Assembly (NCBI GenBank): GCA_902809935.1 | Contig: LR778134.1 | Coordinates: 1,240,001-1,304,000 of the forward strand | DNA from: Ruminococcaceae bacterium BL-4 | Lineage (GTDB): Bacteria; Bacillota; Clostridia; Oscillospirales; Acutalibacteraceae | Length of the DNA: 64,000 nt | Direction of reading: 5' to 3' | In this document: in pieces, positions 1-8,859 of the stretch | Position numbering within the stretch: the stretch's first letter is position 1 | How the letters are laid out: each line of letters opens with the position of its first letter | Position numbers and translations under genes: made by a program | Notes under the pieces: generated by a model | Databases searched by the model: none | What the model was told of the DNA's origin: nothing | Seen by the model: only the letters and a program-made list of their open reading frames with translations

Positions 1-57
1 TCCTTATGCTTAACTTTTTATAAGAACTATAGCAAAAGAAACAGGAAAGTAAAAAAA

Positions 58-83
58 CAGAATCGTCAAGTTTGGCGACTCTG
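58..83 (-). terminator. Rho-independent terminator
   Basis: An imperfect hairpin (arms at 58-67 and 74-83). Read on the minus strand it is followed by a T-run, the complement of the A-rich stretch at 51-57. It lies 180 bases past the stop of the second repeat-domain gene and can end that transcript. Related hairpins occur at 36285-36312 and 57080-57107. Confidence 0.6.
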
Positions 84-262
84 TTAGTGGTATGAATGTT
101 CTTATGGTATTTATTCAAAAAATCCAGTAAGATCAAGGACTTACGATCAGTAAAAAACAGTATTTACATCAAAAGTTAAAAATTAATTCTATTATCAGAG
201 TATTCCATAGTTACAGAATAGTTCAAAATAATGTTTGTGCGTGGATTTTCATACTAATACTG

Positions 263-1135
263 TTAATTAACGTTCACTGAATTTGTTTTTTCTAATCCTT
301 CATGTTTGCTTTTGATCAAATACTCACCGGGAGTGATGTCTGCAAACAGGTAGACACCATCACTGTTTGCTTCTTTAAGCTGTATCAGGATATGATTATC
401 TTCAACTATACGGTAAAGAGCTACAATAGCGTGTGAAACTGGTTGCTCTTTGTAGAGTATTTGTCCGCTGATTGTACCATTTCTGCATGCAATAATCTCG
501 TATAGGAATAAATTCATAACGATAATATCTTTAGGTTTTATATCAAAAAATGCTCTTTTATAAAAGGAATATCCATCCTTGATCGCTGAGATCCAGTATT
601 TTCCTGGTTTTAATCCGTATACGAGATATTCACCATCGGTATTCGATGTTGTTATTGCTGCGATTTTGCCGGAGTTATTATATTTTTGTATAATGATTTT
701 TGCATCAGATAGTTTATTTCCTATATCGTCCCTGACTGTACCATAGATTGTTCCTAAATTTAGAAAACAATCAGGCTTGAGTTCAATGATTACAGAGAGG
801 GGGTCGCCAATTTTTAAAGAAATTCGATACTCCATAGATGTTTTATAGTTATCAGCAGTGGCAATTACATAATAATTTCCTGCTGGCAGCACTTTTAAAA
901 ACGAAAAGTTTCCCTGAGAATCTGTTATGGTGTGATCAATTGGGTGATGGTTTCTATCGAGGACTTTAACGGTTGCCTCTGCTATGGGTAAACAATGTCC
1001 AATTACTTGTCCTGTCAGTTTGGTGTCAGGTACAGCAGGAACTTTTTTCAGAGACAAATCCACAGAGACTTCCTGTCTGGGTTTGACTGTGAAAACTTTA
1101 GATCTCTCAAGCTGTAAGACATCAATAATGGTCAT
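263..1135 (-). CDS. Carboxypeptidase regulatory-like (prealbumin-fold) repeat protein, distal copy
   Basis: About 290 residues made of three prealbumin-like/CarboxypepD_reg beta-sandwich repeats. Each opens with a G-T/Q-x-x-G-x-V type strand (LTGQVIG, GTIYGTV, GTISGQI) and closes with a G-x-Y motif such as PAGNYYVIA, KPGKYWISA or TPGEYLIKS. No signal peptide or membrane segment is visible, so its location is unknown. The family is associated with structural or adhesive roles; no enzyme motif is seen. I prefer the ATG at 1135, which has an AGGTG Shine-Dalgarno, over an upstream TTG at 1171 that would overlap the preceding gene. It starts 13 bases after its paralogue and is very probably co-transcribed with it. 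Confidence 0.75.
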   Translation of the reverse strand: MTIIDVLQLERSKVFTVKPRQEVSVDLSLKKVPAVPDTKLTGQVIGHCLPIAEATVKVLDRNHHPIDHTITDSQGNFSFLKVLPAGNYYVIATADNYKTSMEYRISLKIGDPLSVIIELKPDCFLNLGTIYGTVRDDIGNKLSDAKIIIQKYNNSGKIAAITTSNTDGEYLVYGLKPGKYWISAIKDGYSFYKRAFFDIKPKDIIVMNLFLYEIIACRNGTISGQILYKEQPVSHAIVALYRIVEDNHILIQLKEANSDGVYLFADITPGEYLIKSKHEGLEKTNSVNVN

Positions 1136-1148
1136 AATGGCACCTGCT

Positions 1149-2009
1149 TTAAACAACGTTAATTTGAGCAAAAGATTTTATGACATATTGGCCTTCCGCC
1201 ACGTTACCGAACAGATATCTTCCACCGCTGTTCGTTTTGGTAATCTGGACGATTGTCTCGGTGGTTCCAACAATCTGGTAAAGCGCTACCGTGGCATTTG
1301 CAATTGGAAGAAGTGTGGTCTGGCTGGTGATAAGTCCGCTTATTGTACCCGTATTTGTTTCCGGATTTGGAATTAGGAAAAGGTTTAAAGGAGTTATTTC
1401 GGTATTTGTCAAAGTTTGGATTGCGCTCTCAGTTTGAAAGTATCCCTCTTTGTTGGCAATAGCAATGTAGTCACCATCGGCAAGGTAAGGAGCAAGATAT
1501 TGGCCGGAACTGTTGGTAGTGGTGGTCAAAATCAGAGTCCTTACATCTTCTGAAACCGAGTAAATATTGACGGTTGCATTTTCAATCGGCTCCAATGGTG
1601 CTGATTGATTCACTTTACCGAAAAGGGTATTTAAAGTCGCATCCGGATCAGGCGAAAGCTCTATATTTAACGTAGATGGGCGATTGGCAAGTATCGATAC
1701 AGAAACAACGTCTGGTGTAAGATAACCAGTCTTTGTAGCAGTTACCCGATAAGAGCCTGCGGATACACTTGCAATCGTATACTGACCTAATGGACCGGTT
1801 ATGGTGTGTGCGAAAGGAATGTTATTTGTATCAAATACCTTAAGAGTAGCACCAGGCAATGGTTCGCCACCCGATGTCACGGTACCAGTTAAAACACCTG
1901 CTGTGGAAGCAGTGCTTAGAGTCAACTGCAAATTTGCAGTTTGTTCTTCTGTGCCAAGTAGAGAAATCTGTGGACTACGTTTAAGATCATATTGATCTAT
2001 TTTAGGCAT
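1149..2009 (-). CDS. Carboxypeptidase regulatory-like (prealbumin-fold) repeat protein, proximal copy
   Basis: 286 residues with three CarboxypepD_reg-like repeats: residues ~38-110 (VLTGTVTSGGEPLPGATLKV to the KTGY turn), ~128-200 (LFGKV to the KEGY turn) and ~215-280 (GTISGLI to EGQYVIKS). The start has an AGGGGAT Shine-Dalgarno. No signal peptide is seen, and the N-terminus (MPKIDQYDLKRSP) is hydrophilic. Paralogous to the gene immediately downstream in the same operon. The repeat layout resembles cytoplasmic or spore/surface structural proteins of Clostridia, but I infer no specific function. Confidence 0.75.
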   Translation of the reverse strand: MPKIDQYDLKRSPQISLLGTEEQTANLQLTLSTASTAGVLTGTVTSGGEPLPGATLKVFDTNNIPFAHTITGPLGQYTIASVSAGSYRVTATKTGYLTPDVVSVSILANRPSTLNIELSPDPDATLNTLFGKVNQSAPLEPIENATVNIYSVSEDVRTLILTTTTNSSGQYLAPYLADGDYIAIANKEGYFQTESAIQTLTNTEITPLNLFLIPNPETNTGTISGLITSQTTLLPIANATVALYQIVGTTETIVQITKTNSGGRYLFGNVAEGQYVIKSFAQINVV

Positions 2010-2617
2010 ATATTTTATCCCCTAACTAATAAGAAATTATGAAGTAACCTTGTTCTCCACATTACATAGTATGATTTTCCGTAAATAATGTTGATGAAAT
2101 TTTGGGTGCGGGTGGCTATATAGCATTTGTATCTCGCGGACCCGCATGAATACGGGCAAAACAAAAGACCGACAATTAAAAATTGTCGGCCCTTTGTTTT
2201 CTCTGAGTGAAATTATAGGACTCGGATAAATCCAGTAATACCAATGGCTTGCAGGAAATCCGCAAGCAGTATTTACACCCCAAAAGCATCTTGGTTATAT
2301 TGCCCTATCTATTACATTTAATCTCATCAGGAGCTTCAGCATAATAATTCCCTTGGCAAATGCTGATTTTTCCAGACAAATTCGAGTTCTCCGTAATTTT
2401 TGATACATCATTTAAGCTCACTGACTGTTTGAAAATTTAGATTTCTCTGCTGGGTGTTGTATGATTTCTCACTAGTAAAAAATTCAATTTCAGATGCTGC
2501 GTCGGGATTGTTAAACGGAACTCTAAAATTCGGCTAAGGTGACAGAGGGTATCCTTGTATTAATGACCGCAAACCCCTTAAAAATTTTAATTTGTAGGAT
2601 TACCGGCTGCTTGGGCT
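2010..2617. other. Intergenic stretch with bidirectional terminator
   Basis: Contains a perfect hairpin at 2169-2189 (arms CCGACAATT/AATTGTCGG) flanked by T-rich or A-rich runs on both sides, so it can terminate transcripts from either direction. At 2232-2278 there is a degenerate copy of the 'CCAGTAA...CAGTATTTAC' sequence also found near 129-172 and 53966-54011. No gene was recognised. Confidence 0.5.
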
Positions 2618-3286
2618 TTATGTACGTTTTTGGCTATATACCGCGTTTACACCTCGATACAACAGGACAAGCGCCGCACTTAGCAGTACCCCGCCCAAAA
2701 TGTCGGTTAGCCAATGGACGCCCGATACCAACCGTCCAATTACCATAAATACAGTAAATATCGCAAATACGGTGTTTACAGCGTCTTTTACAGCTCTATT
2801 GCGAATCAGACGGCGAAACTGCATCATGGCGGTAGGGATCACACACAGAACCAGCATGGTGGTGGAGGACGGATAGGATGCTTCCAAAATACCGTCGATT
2901 AAAACCGGTCTGTAATTTACACGATAATATTCGAAAAAGACATATGCGCCCATGACCAGCACATAAAAGCCACCCAGCACAAGAATGCTGCTATCCACAC
3001 GAAGAAGGCTTTTGCGCCGTATGAGCTGTGTAAGCCCTAACACAGCAAATCCAAGTGCTACAAAGATAGGCACAAGTCCTAAATAGTCAGTAATTGTATA
3101 AAGCATCCAGTTTACGCCGAATAGGTTATGCACCCACCCGTTAATTGATGCGAAGCCAACGGCAGAGCTGCTTGGCCCGATGGGTTTCACATCAATATGC
3201 CGTATCAGCATTGTATAAAGTATAAACAGTACGAATAGGTGAGAGGCGGGCAGAAAGCTACCCAGAGAACAAGAATTTCGTTTCAT
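2618..3286 (-). CDS. PAP2-family membrane phosphatase
   Basis: 222 residues with five or six hydrophobic segments. The phosphatidic-acid-phosphatase signature appears in order: NYRPV at ~124-128 (motif 1, R-P), SYPSSTT at ~137-143 (motif 2, normally PSGH), and GRLVSGVHWLTD at ~184-195 (motif 3, with Arg185, nucleophile-type His191 and Asp195). The motif 2 histidine is replaced by Thr, a variation I have seen in clostridial members. Likely a lipid phosphate or undecaprenyl-pyrophosphate-type phosphatase acting at the membrane; substrate unknown. Start supported by AAGGAG. It sits 110 bases downstream of the XRE regulator gene on the same strand. Confidence 0.75.
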   Translation of the reverse strand: MKRNSCSLGSFLPASHLFVLFILYTMLIRHIDVKPIGPSSSAVGFASINGWVHNLFGVNWMLYTITDYLGLVPIFVALGFAVLGLTQLIRRKSLLRVDSSILVLGGFYVLVMGAYVFFEYYRVNYRPVLIDGILEASYPSSTTMLVLCVIPTAMMQFRRLIRNRAVKDAVNTVFAIFTVFMVIGRLVSGVHWLTDILGGVLLSAALVLLYRGVNAVYSQKRT

Positions 3287-3396
3287 TTTTAAAGCTCCTT
3301 TTAATGAGGTTTAAGTGTTTTTACGCACTTACTTTACCTCCAGAAGCCAAAAAGTGGTAGAATCCAGCCGTCACAATGCCGACACGATTCGTGTCA

Positions 3397-3999
3397 TCAG
3401 CGTTTTAACATTAAAATTCCCTTAATGAGCAGAAACAGAAATGTGAGCGAAGCGGCATACGGTTCGCGGCTCAGAATGAAAACTAGAACACCAGATATGC
3501 TGAGAAGCAAAGAGAAGCCGCTTTTGAATTGATTCCAAAATCGCACTTGCCTTCCCTGTAAGGCAAGTGTTGCAAGCCCGCATAGAATGGTGAGCGACAC
3601 AAGCGTAAAGTATGTGACTTTCATGTACAAGGGTATCGACATCAGGGAGAGCAGGGAGACAATGTGGATTTTTTCATTTTCCGCCTGGCCAAACAATGGA
3701 AAAAACAAAAACAGTGCCATGGCGCAGTCCAGCAGGCCAAATACCAGATCCCGCATTTGCAGCATTTCCTGAACATGGTCATTTTGTGCAATACTGACCA
3801 ATTCCTCGCCAGACAGGAGTTCATCAATAGACACAGAAAAGAAGCTCGCAATTCCCTTAAGGGAATCGATGCTTGGGTAGCCGCGTCCAGACTCCCATTT
3901 TGATACAGCAGTACGTGATACAAACAGCGCCTCCGCAAGCTCCTCCTGCGTGAGTCCTTTCCGCTTACGAAGTTCCTGCAATTTTTCGTTAAAATCCAT
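3397..3999 (-). CDS. XRE-family regulator with membrane-spanning C-terminus
   Basis: 200 residues. Residues 1-65 form a classic Cro/C1-type helix-turn-helix (LRKRKGLTQEELAEALFVSR, then AVSKWESGRGYPS). Residues ~85-198 hold about four hydrophobic segments, so the protein is likely a membrane-anchored transcription factor. This arrangement is common in Firmicutes next to membrane genes. The Shine-Dalgarno is AAGGTGAG. The PAP2 gene follows on the same strand and is a plausible target or operon partner. The inducer cannot be read from the sequence. Confidence 0.8.
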   Translation of the reverse strand: MDFNEKLQELRKRKGLTQEELAEALFVSRTAVSKWESGRGYPSIDSLKGIASFFSVSIDELLSGEELVSIAQNDHVQEMLQMRDLVFGLLDCAMALFLFFPLFGQAENEKIHIVSLLSLMSIPLYMKVTYFTLVSLTILCGLATLALQGRQVRFWNQFKSGFSLLLSISGVLVFILSREPYAASLTFLFLLIKGILMLKR

Positions 4000-4224
4000 A
4001 GGAAAATCTCACCTTTCAAATTTCATTTTATCGCTTTGCCGCATTATATAAAATACATGCTGTTTGCAAACACCAATTATATGGTATCAAGTAAACATTA
4101 TGTGAAGTTCGTATTTACTGTTAAGTTATTACTCATTTTATATATTTGCGGGTCCTCTCATTTTAGTGTGTATGAACGATTCTGTTTCTTGAGGGGCTCA
4201 GCTTACAAGCTTTTTACAACCAGA
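4000..4224. repeat. Intergenic copy of the dif-like motif
   Basis: Between the XRE gene and the ABC-F gene. It carries TAAACATTATGTGAAGT at 4092-4108, one of ten direct-orientation copies of the motif discussed under the 28-bp site at 36443. No gene recognised. Confidence 0.5.
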
Positions 4225-5712
4225 TTACAGCTGCACAATCTTTGTTGCAATATTTGTACAAAATTTGTGATCATGCTCAACAAATAGAATTGTGGGTTGA
4301 AATTTAAGTAATAATTCTTCAATCTGCATTCTGGAAAAAACATCAATAAAATTGAGAGGTTCATCCCAGATTAGCAAATGCGATTTTTCGCAGAGACTTT
4401 TGGCAATTAGGACTTTTTTCTTCTGTCCACCGCTAAAATTCTCTATATTCTTTTCAAATTGCGTTCTTGAAAAATCAAACTTGCGGAGAATTGCCTTAAA
4501 TAGGCTTTCGTCTATATCGTTTTTTGAAGCAAAATCAGATAAATTTCCACTAAGGTAAGAAGTATCCTGTGATACATAAGAAATCAGAAGACGGCTGCCT
4601 ATTTCAAGACTTCCAGAGTGGTTTATATCTTCTCCGCAAATTAGTTTAAGAATATTTGATTTGCCCGAACCATTTTTACCAGAAAGAGCGATACGGTCGC
4701 CCTCTTTAACAGTAAAACTGATACTCTGGCAGACAGATTTTTCACCGTAAAAAATTGAAACATCATTAAGCGACACAAGCTGCTTTTTGTGATACGAAAG
4801 CTGTGCAATTTTAAGACTTTCGGATTTCTCAAGATTTTTAAGCAGATTTGATTTATCAGTGATTGCTGTTTGCTGCCTTGCTTCAATTGCTTTAGCCCGT
4901 TTCATTGCCTTCTTTGCTTTTGCTCCCTCAGCTGGGCGGCGGTTGGAGCTTTTTTCGGTCTTTGTAGGGTCAAAACCGATTTTTCTATTTTCAGCCACAG
5001 CAGACCATGTGGCTTTTTCTCTTGCGGTCTTTTCAAGACGTCTGATTTCCTTTTTCAGCTTGTCATTTTCGGCAATTTCAAAATTGTCCTGGCGTTCCTT
5101 GTTCATTTGCCATGTAGAAAAATTGCCGCGCTGGATGTCAATGTTCGTTTTATTGATTGAAAGAATGTGATCGATACAGCCATCAAGAAAAGCTCTGTCA
5201 TGCGAGACTAAGATAAATCCTTTTTTACTGTTCAAATAATTGCTAACAATTTCTCTTCCGTGAATATCAAGATGATTCGTAGGTTCGTCGATCAGCAAAA
5301 AGCTGTTTTCTTTTAGAAAAAGTGTTGCAAGTAGAACCTTAGTCTGTTCTCCATTTGAAAGAGTGTTAAATGGACGATAGAGTACATCTTCTGAAACTTC
5401 CAGAAAAGATAACTCCCGTATAAGCTCCCATTGCAGATAATCTGGGTAAATACTGCCGATCACATCGATTGTGTTTGCAAGCTTATCAAGCACTTCATAG
5501 GGAAAGTATTCAAATGTAATGGAAGCAGATATCGTACCTATATATTCCAATTTTCCGAGTAAGAGATTCAGAAAGGTTGTTTTCCCACGACCGTTTCTTC
5601 CGGTAAACCCCAGTTTCCAATTAGTATCTATCTGGAAACTGACATTTTCAAAGATATTATCGTAGCTACCTTCATAAGCAAAGGTTAAATTTGAAATATT
5701 GATTAGTGACAT
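4225..5712 (-). CDS. Lsa-type ABC-F ribosomal protection protein
   Basis: 495 residues with two ABC ATPase domains and no transmembrane part, diagnostic of ABC-F proteins. Domain 1: Walker A GRNGRGKT (~38-45), signature LSNGEQTK and Walker B LLIDEPTNHLD. Domain 2: Walker A GKNGSGKS, signature FSGGQKKK and Walker B LLIWDEPLNFID. The charged interdomain linker (~210-300, KAKKAMKRAKAIE) is the antibiotic-resistance-determining region. The N-terminus (MSLINISNLTFAYEGSYDNI) matches Lsa/CplR-like proteins that dislodge lincosamides, streptogramin A and pleuromutilins from the ribosome. The exact drug range is not predictable. AGGAGGA Shine-Dalgarno. The leader contains a short peptide and mutually exclusive hairpins, pointing to drug-induced attenuation. 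Confidence 0.85.
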   Translation of the reverse strand: MSLINISNLTFAYEGSYDNIFENVSFQIDTNWKLGFTGRNGRGKTTFLNLLLGKLEYIGTISASITFEYFPYEVLDKLANTIDVIGSIYPDYLQWELIRELSFLEVSEDVLYRPFNTLSNGEQTKVLLATLFLKENSFLLIDEPTNHLDIHGREIVSNYLNSKKGFILVSHDRAFLDGCIDHILSINKTNIDIQRGNFSTWQMNKERQDNFEIAENDKLKKEIRRLEKTAREKATWSAVAENRKIGFDPTKTEKSSNRRPAEGAKAKKAMKRAKAIEARQQTAITDKSNLLKNLEKSESLKIAQLSYHKKQLVSLNDVSIFYGEKSVCQSISFTVKEGDRIALSGKNGSGKSNILKLICGEDINHSGSLEIGSRLLISYVSQDTSYLSGNLSDFASKNDIDESLFKAILRKFDFSRTQFEKNIENFSGGQKKKVLIAKSLCEKSHLLIWDEPLNFIDVFSRMQIEELLLKFQPTILFVEHDHKFCTNIATKIVQL

Positions 5713-5738
5713 AACTTTTTTGTCCTCCTGTGTAAATT

Positions 5739-5772
5739 GAGAGCTGCAAGAAAGTCAATTCTTGCAGCTCTC
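5739..5772 (-). promoter_or_regulatory. Leader hairpin of the ABC-F gene with competing upstream arm
   Basis: A perfect 14-bp inverted repeat with a 6-base loop (arms 5739-5752 and 5759-5772), ending 8 bases before the AGGAGG of the ABC-F gene. The proximal arm (5745-5756) is also exactly complementary over 12 bases to 5838-5849, which lies inside the short leader ORF. Only one pairing can form, which is attenuator logic. No T-run follows the hairpin, so translational rather than transcriptional control is more likely. Confidence 0.6.
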
Positions 5773-5816
5773 AAATACACTTATATCTGCCTATATAATG
5801 GCAGGACAGAGTTATA

Positions 5817-5855
5817 TCAGTTGAGTGAAAAAAGGCAACTTTCTTGCAGAGACAT
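5817..5855 (-). CDS. Putative 12-residue leader peptide (MSLQESCLFSLN)
   Basis: A 12-codon ORF in the ABC-F 5' leader, starting at 5855 and stopping with TGA at 5817-5819. Codons 3-7 contain the CTGCAAGAAAGT segment that can pair with the arm of the downstream hairpin. Drug-stalled ribosomes on such leaders are known to switch erm and ABC-F expression. No strong Shine-Dalgarno is visible upstream, although a 5-bp hairpin (AGCGG/CCGCT) lies there. The role is inferred from position and complementarity only. Confidence 0.45.
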   Translation of the reverse strand: MSLQESCLFSLN

Positions 5856-6154
5856 AACAAAACTAGCGGAACATACCGCTTTTAGATTTTGTAATGCCTT
5901 AAAATATCAGCAAGAAATATTGCGCATCTTTTCAACTCCAATCCATCAATTTTGTATTATTATATCAAATACAAATTATTTTTCAAGTAGAACATACTTC
6001 CTCTTCATCAATTTTCCCATTAAAAATTCTTTTATCAATAGGTGGTAGTTAATTAGTCAAGTCTGGTCAAAAAAGAAAGCCATTTCGTTCGTGTGTGTGT
6101 GGAATAAAATGACTTTTGTTAGTGAGTTATTTGCTCAGCTTTTGAATGAAACCA

Positions 6155-6714
6155 TTAAATGGTACGGTCGATCACTGTGACTTTCGTAATCACATCGCGT
6201 AGTCGATCTTTGCCGACCATGTATTCCAGTACCTCGTCGGCGGAGTTACACCATTTTTCGGTTTCTGGCCGATTGGCTTCACTAATATTGATCTTTCCTT
6301 CGGGATGAGTGATAGTATATGTGATACTGTTCCATATAAACTCCACTTCACCGCCGCAATTCATACACCACTTGAAATCACTGATACTAACAAAACGATT
6401 CTGCTCTAGGGTGTTCCCTTGGATAATCTTTCCGCTCATATAAAAATAGCCTCCATATTTTTTGAATTTCGGAGCGCCGTCCGGGTAATTGATTAGTTTA
6501 CTAAAGTTTGGATGATTGTTTTTCCACATTATAATATAATCATGAGGTTTAGTATGGCTTCTTGGATTGTCATGATCCGTATGATGTTGTTCTCTGTCAC
6601 CTAACCTATTATCCACCTATATGTGTCTCCCTGTATCCATCTTTATTTATATCGCCAGAATTACCGACAAGGCGTTGATCCTCCGGCTTGTTTGGTCTTT
6701 GTTTCCATTTTATC
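6155..6714 (-). pseudogene. Orphan C-terminal module of the DUF4417-linked family (copy A), frameshifted
   Basis: The open part (6155-6616, 153 codons) begins MDNRLGDREQ and carries the shared motifs HHTDHDNP, INYPDGAPKF, SISDFKWCMNCGGEVEF and the terminal LRDVITKVTVIDRTI. These match the C-terminal halves of the genes at 34707 and 55463. The same family's spacer (NKPEDQRLVGNSGDINKDGY) is readable just upstream to about 6714 in another frame, so one base has been lost or gained near 6612. The N-terminal DUF4417 domain is absent. Upstream, 6700-6760 encodes an unrelated start (MTNIQELVNGLNDKM). Function unknown; probably a decayed module rather than an active gene. Confidence 0.6.
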
Positions 6715-6922
6715 GTTCAATCCATTAACCAGTTCTTGAATATTGGTCATCATTACTCACCACTTCATAATACAAAGTAATTGCTATATTATCTTAAAAA
6801 ATTAATTAACCATAATGCAAAGTTAATTTAGCCCTTGCTGCTACCCAATACTTCTACATATCACAAAAGCTAAAACTTATTTTTTCAATTCTATATGAAT
6901 AAGTACATTGGAATTTTTTTGG

Positions 6923-7335
6923 TCAAGCGACTCTTGATGACATTTTCGACTGTTCTGCTGTTGGAATTGGCTCATTCATATCAACAATCGTAAAACCATT
7001 TTTGACAAACGCGTTTACATAATCTGACAGCGTCCTGTGTCTATAAAGAAGAGGAGCACGCATTCCTTCAATTTTTCCGACCCATTCTTTGGGATTATGA
7101 TAATCGGAAACAAGTACTTCTATGCTTCCATTATTTTTTATCCATTTTGTTTTCTTTACCCTTAAAGCATGGATGCAATATCGATATAAAAACTATCCCA
7201 TTTGGCTGTGCTTTATTAATCCATTCATCTACATCAACTTGATTCCAACATTCAGTCGAACTATCATTTATCATCTTTTTTTCACAATTACATGTTTATC
7301 TGCTTGTTTTAGTCTTTCGATTGTCTGGTTCAGTT
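6923..7335 (-). pseudogene. SAM-dependent methyltransferase remnant
   Basis: Reading the minus strand in two frames gives VDEWINKAQPNGIVFISILH, then (7125-6923) IEVLVSDYHNPKEW, RHRTLSDYVNAFVKNGFTIV and NEPIPTAEQ before a TGA stop. This is the C-terminal pattern of class I (methyltransferase type 11) enzymes: post-IV motif, then the 'HRTL..Y...L...GF.I..V.EP' tail. At least one frameshift near 7130 and several stops upstream break it, and the SAM-binding N-terminus is missing. A dead gene fragment. Confidence 0.6.
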
Positions 7336-7356
7336 GAATCATCTATTCTATATAGA

Positions 7357-7397
7357 CAAACTGGGAAGCTCAATAATCCTCTAAGCTTCCCAGTTTG
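7357..7397. terminator. Terminator-like hairpin
   Basis: Strong inverted repeat with arms CAAACTGGGAAGCT (7357-7370) and AAGCTTCCCAGTTTG (7383-7397). It lies 23 bases past the MBL hydrolase stop, just outside the duplicated block. The second copy of the block lacks it. T-runs are weak on both strands. Confidence 0.45.
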
Positions 7398-7419
7398 CAA
7401 TAACCTCAAGTCTTTGGCA

Positions 7420-8223
7420 TTATAATCTTTCCAAACTCATCGTACGAAAAACTTGACAGTATTTTTGAAATCCATCCGGTCCAATGATATAAATGTTAGG
7501 CATATAGGCTAATCTTTTTCTGGAATACGCAATACGTTCCAGACCATTATCAATTGCCGTGTGATTGCTTAACGCTACATCCACATGTTTGTTCATTGCC
7601 TCACCAACAAAGTAATCCAATGATTTCAGGTATTGTTTCACTTCGGTCTTTGTCCAAGGCGGCGTAGTACCTCCCCATAGGGCTGCCATGTGATTTTCTC
7701 CATTTTCTGTTACGGGAAATATATAACTCAGGCAGCCAGGAGTATGGCCAGGTGTGCTGTAGACGAATATTGTTTTGTCACCTAATGTTACGGTATCTCC
7801 ATCTTGCAGATAATGATCAATAGCGTAATCTTTCCATGTTTCAGGTCTGTCCGGCTTTGTCGGATGTTCCTGCCAGAAAATATCATCCACTTTGGAGAGG
7901 TATGTGTCCACATGATATTGTTTAACAAACCATTTACCACATCCTGTATGGTCAACATGGCCATGCGTTAGAAGCAGCTTTTTAATGGTGTCAGGATTCC
8001 ATCTCACATCTTTAATTGCAGCTACGATAGAATCAAAAGCTTTTTTTGACGGCCAAATAGCATCAATGATAATCAATCCATCATTTGTCTTTAATACGAA
8101 GCAGTTTGTTTCTCTTTGGGCAACGATCAGTAGGTCATCAAAAATAAGCGAATGGGTAAAAAACGACATATCCTCCATTGCTCTAATGGTTTCGCTCGAA
8201 AATGCTGGTTTATCTAGTCTCAT
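7420..8223 (-). CDS. MBL-fold metallo-hydrolase (copy 1)
   Basis: 267 residues of the metallo-beta-lactamase fold. The metal-binding motif THGHVDHTG (H-x-H-x-D-H) lies near residue 87, and the second metal-ligand region STPGHTPGC near 155. A third His is in ALSNHTAID (~218). Such proteins hydrolyse thioesters, lactones or beta-lactams; substrate unknown. No signal peptide is seen, so it is probably cytoplasmic. Shine-Dalgarno AGGAGTG. Encoded last in a minus-strand CPBP-kinase-MBL cluster that recurs at 50-52 kb; the two products differ at one residue (Thr here, Ala there, in WTKTEVKQ). Confidence 0.85.
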   Translation of the reverse strand: MRLDKPAFSSETIRAMEDMSFFTHSLIFDDLLIVAQRETNCFVLKTNDGLIIIDAIWPSKKAFDSIVAAIKDVRWNPDTIKKLLLTHGHVDHTGCGKWFVKQYHVDTYLSKVDDIFWQEHPTKPDRPETWKDYAIDHYLQDGDTVTLGDKTIFVYSTPGHTPGCLSYIFPVTENGENHMAALWGGTTPPWTKTEVKQYLKSLDYFVGEAMNKHVDVALSNHTAIDNGLERIAYSRKRLAYMPNIYIIGPDGFQKYCQVFRTMSLERL

Positions 8224-8355
8224 TATTTAATATACACTCCTCTGTACAACTTGTGTTTTATTCTTGCACAGAGGGAAAACGATTCTTTGGTGGCATGCCA
8301 TCACTTCCTTTTTAGATATTTATCGGCTCCGATCAACTGCGAATCCCAAATTGTA

Positions 8356-8853
8356 TCAGCAGCTTTGAATAATAATATTAGCTGCTTGTTCAGCATTAAT
8401 TTTTGATACATCCACTTTATGTGTGCTGAGATTTTCATATAAAGGTATGCGGTCCATACTTCTACGAATTACATCTTCAGTACGAATACCTGCATCAATA
8501 TCCTTTTTCAAATGCGAGAACAATGCTTGTTTATCACATACCAAAGAAATCAAATGGGTTTTGCAATTCGCCGTATCAAGACGTGAAATAATATCGTCAA
8601 TAATACTTTGTTCATGCATTACCCAGCAAAACACGATGTTTTCGTAGGCGGAACATTTGATAAAGTTATTTAGGAGGAAACAAATATTCTCGACTACCAT
8701 TTGTTTCGTTTCATCAGTGACTTGAAATGGGTGCATATCCCAACACCAATCTCCATCTAAAAAAGCGCAATTATTCAGTTTGTTTTTGATAATTTGGCAG
8801 GTAGCGGTTTTTCCCACTCCCATTGTTCCGCCAATTAAAAATACATTTTTCAT
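8356..8853 (-). CDS. P-loop nucleoside/shikimate-kinase-like protein (copy 1)
   Basis: 165 residues. A glycine-rich Walker A at the N-terminus (GGTMGVGKTATC, residues ~8-19) and a following DGDWCWD acidic motif are typical of small P-loop kinases of the AAA_17/AAA_33 type. A lid-like region with Arg-Arg (VIRRSMDRI) lies near 130. It may phosphorylate a small molecule or nucleoside; the substrate is unknown. Positioned between the MBL and CPBP genes, and identical to the copy at 51025. Confidence 0.7.
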   Translation of the reverse strand: MKNVFLIGGTMGVGKTATCQIIKNKLNNCAFLDGDWCWDMHPFQVTDETKQMVVENICFLLNNFIKCSAYENIVFCWVMHEQSIIDDIISRLDTANCKTHLISLVCDKQALFSHLKKDIDAGIRTEDVIRRSMDRIPLYENLSTHKVDVSKINAEQAANIIIQSC

Positions 8854-8859
8854 GCTAAC

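Noticed and set aside
5737-6048. Plus-strand 103-codon frame over the ABC-F leader
   Set aside because: Covers the leader hairpin and AT-rich sequence, has no family resemblance or Shine-Dalgarno; better explained as a chance frame.
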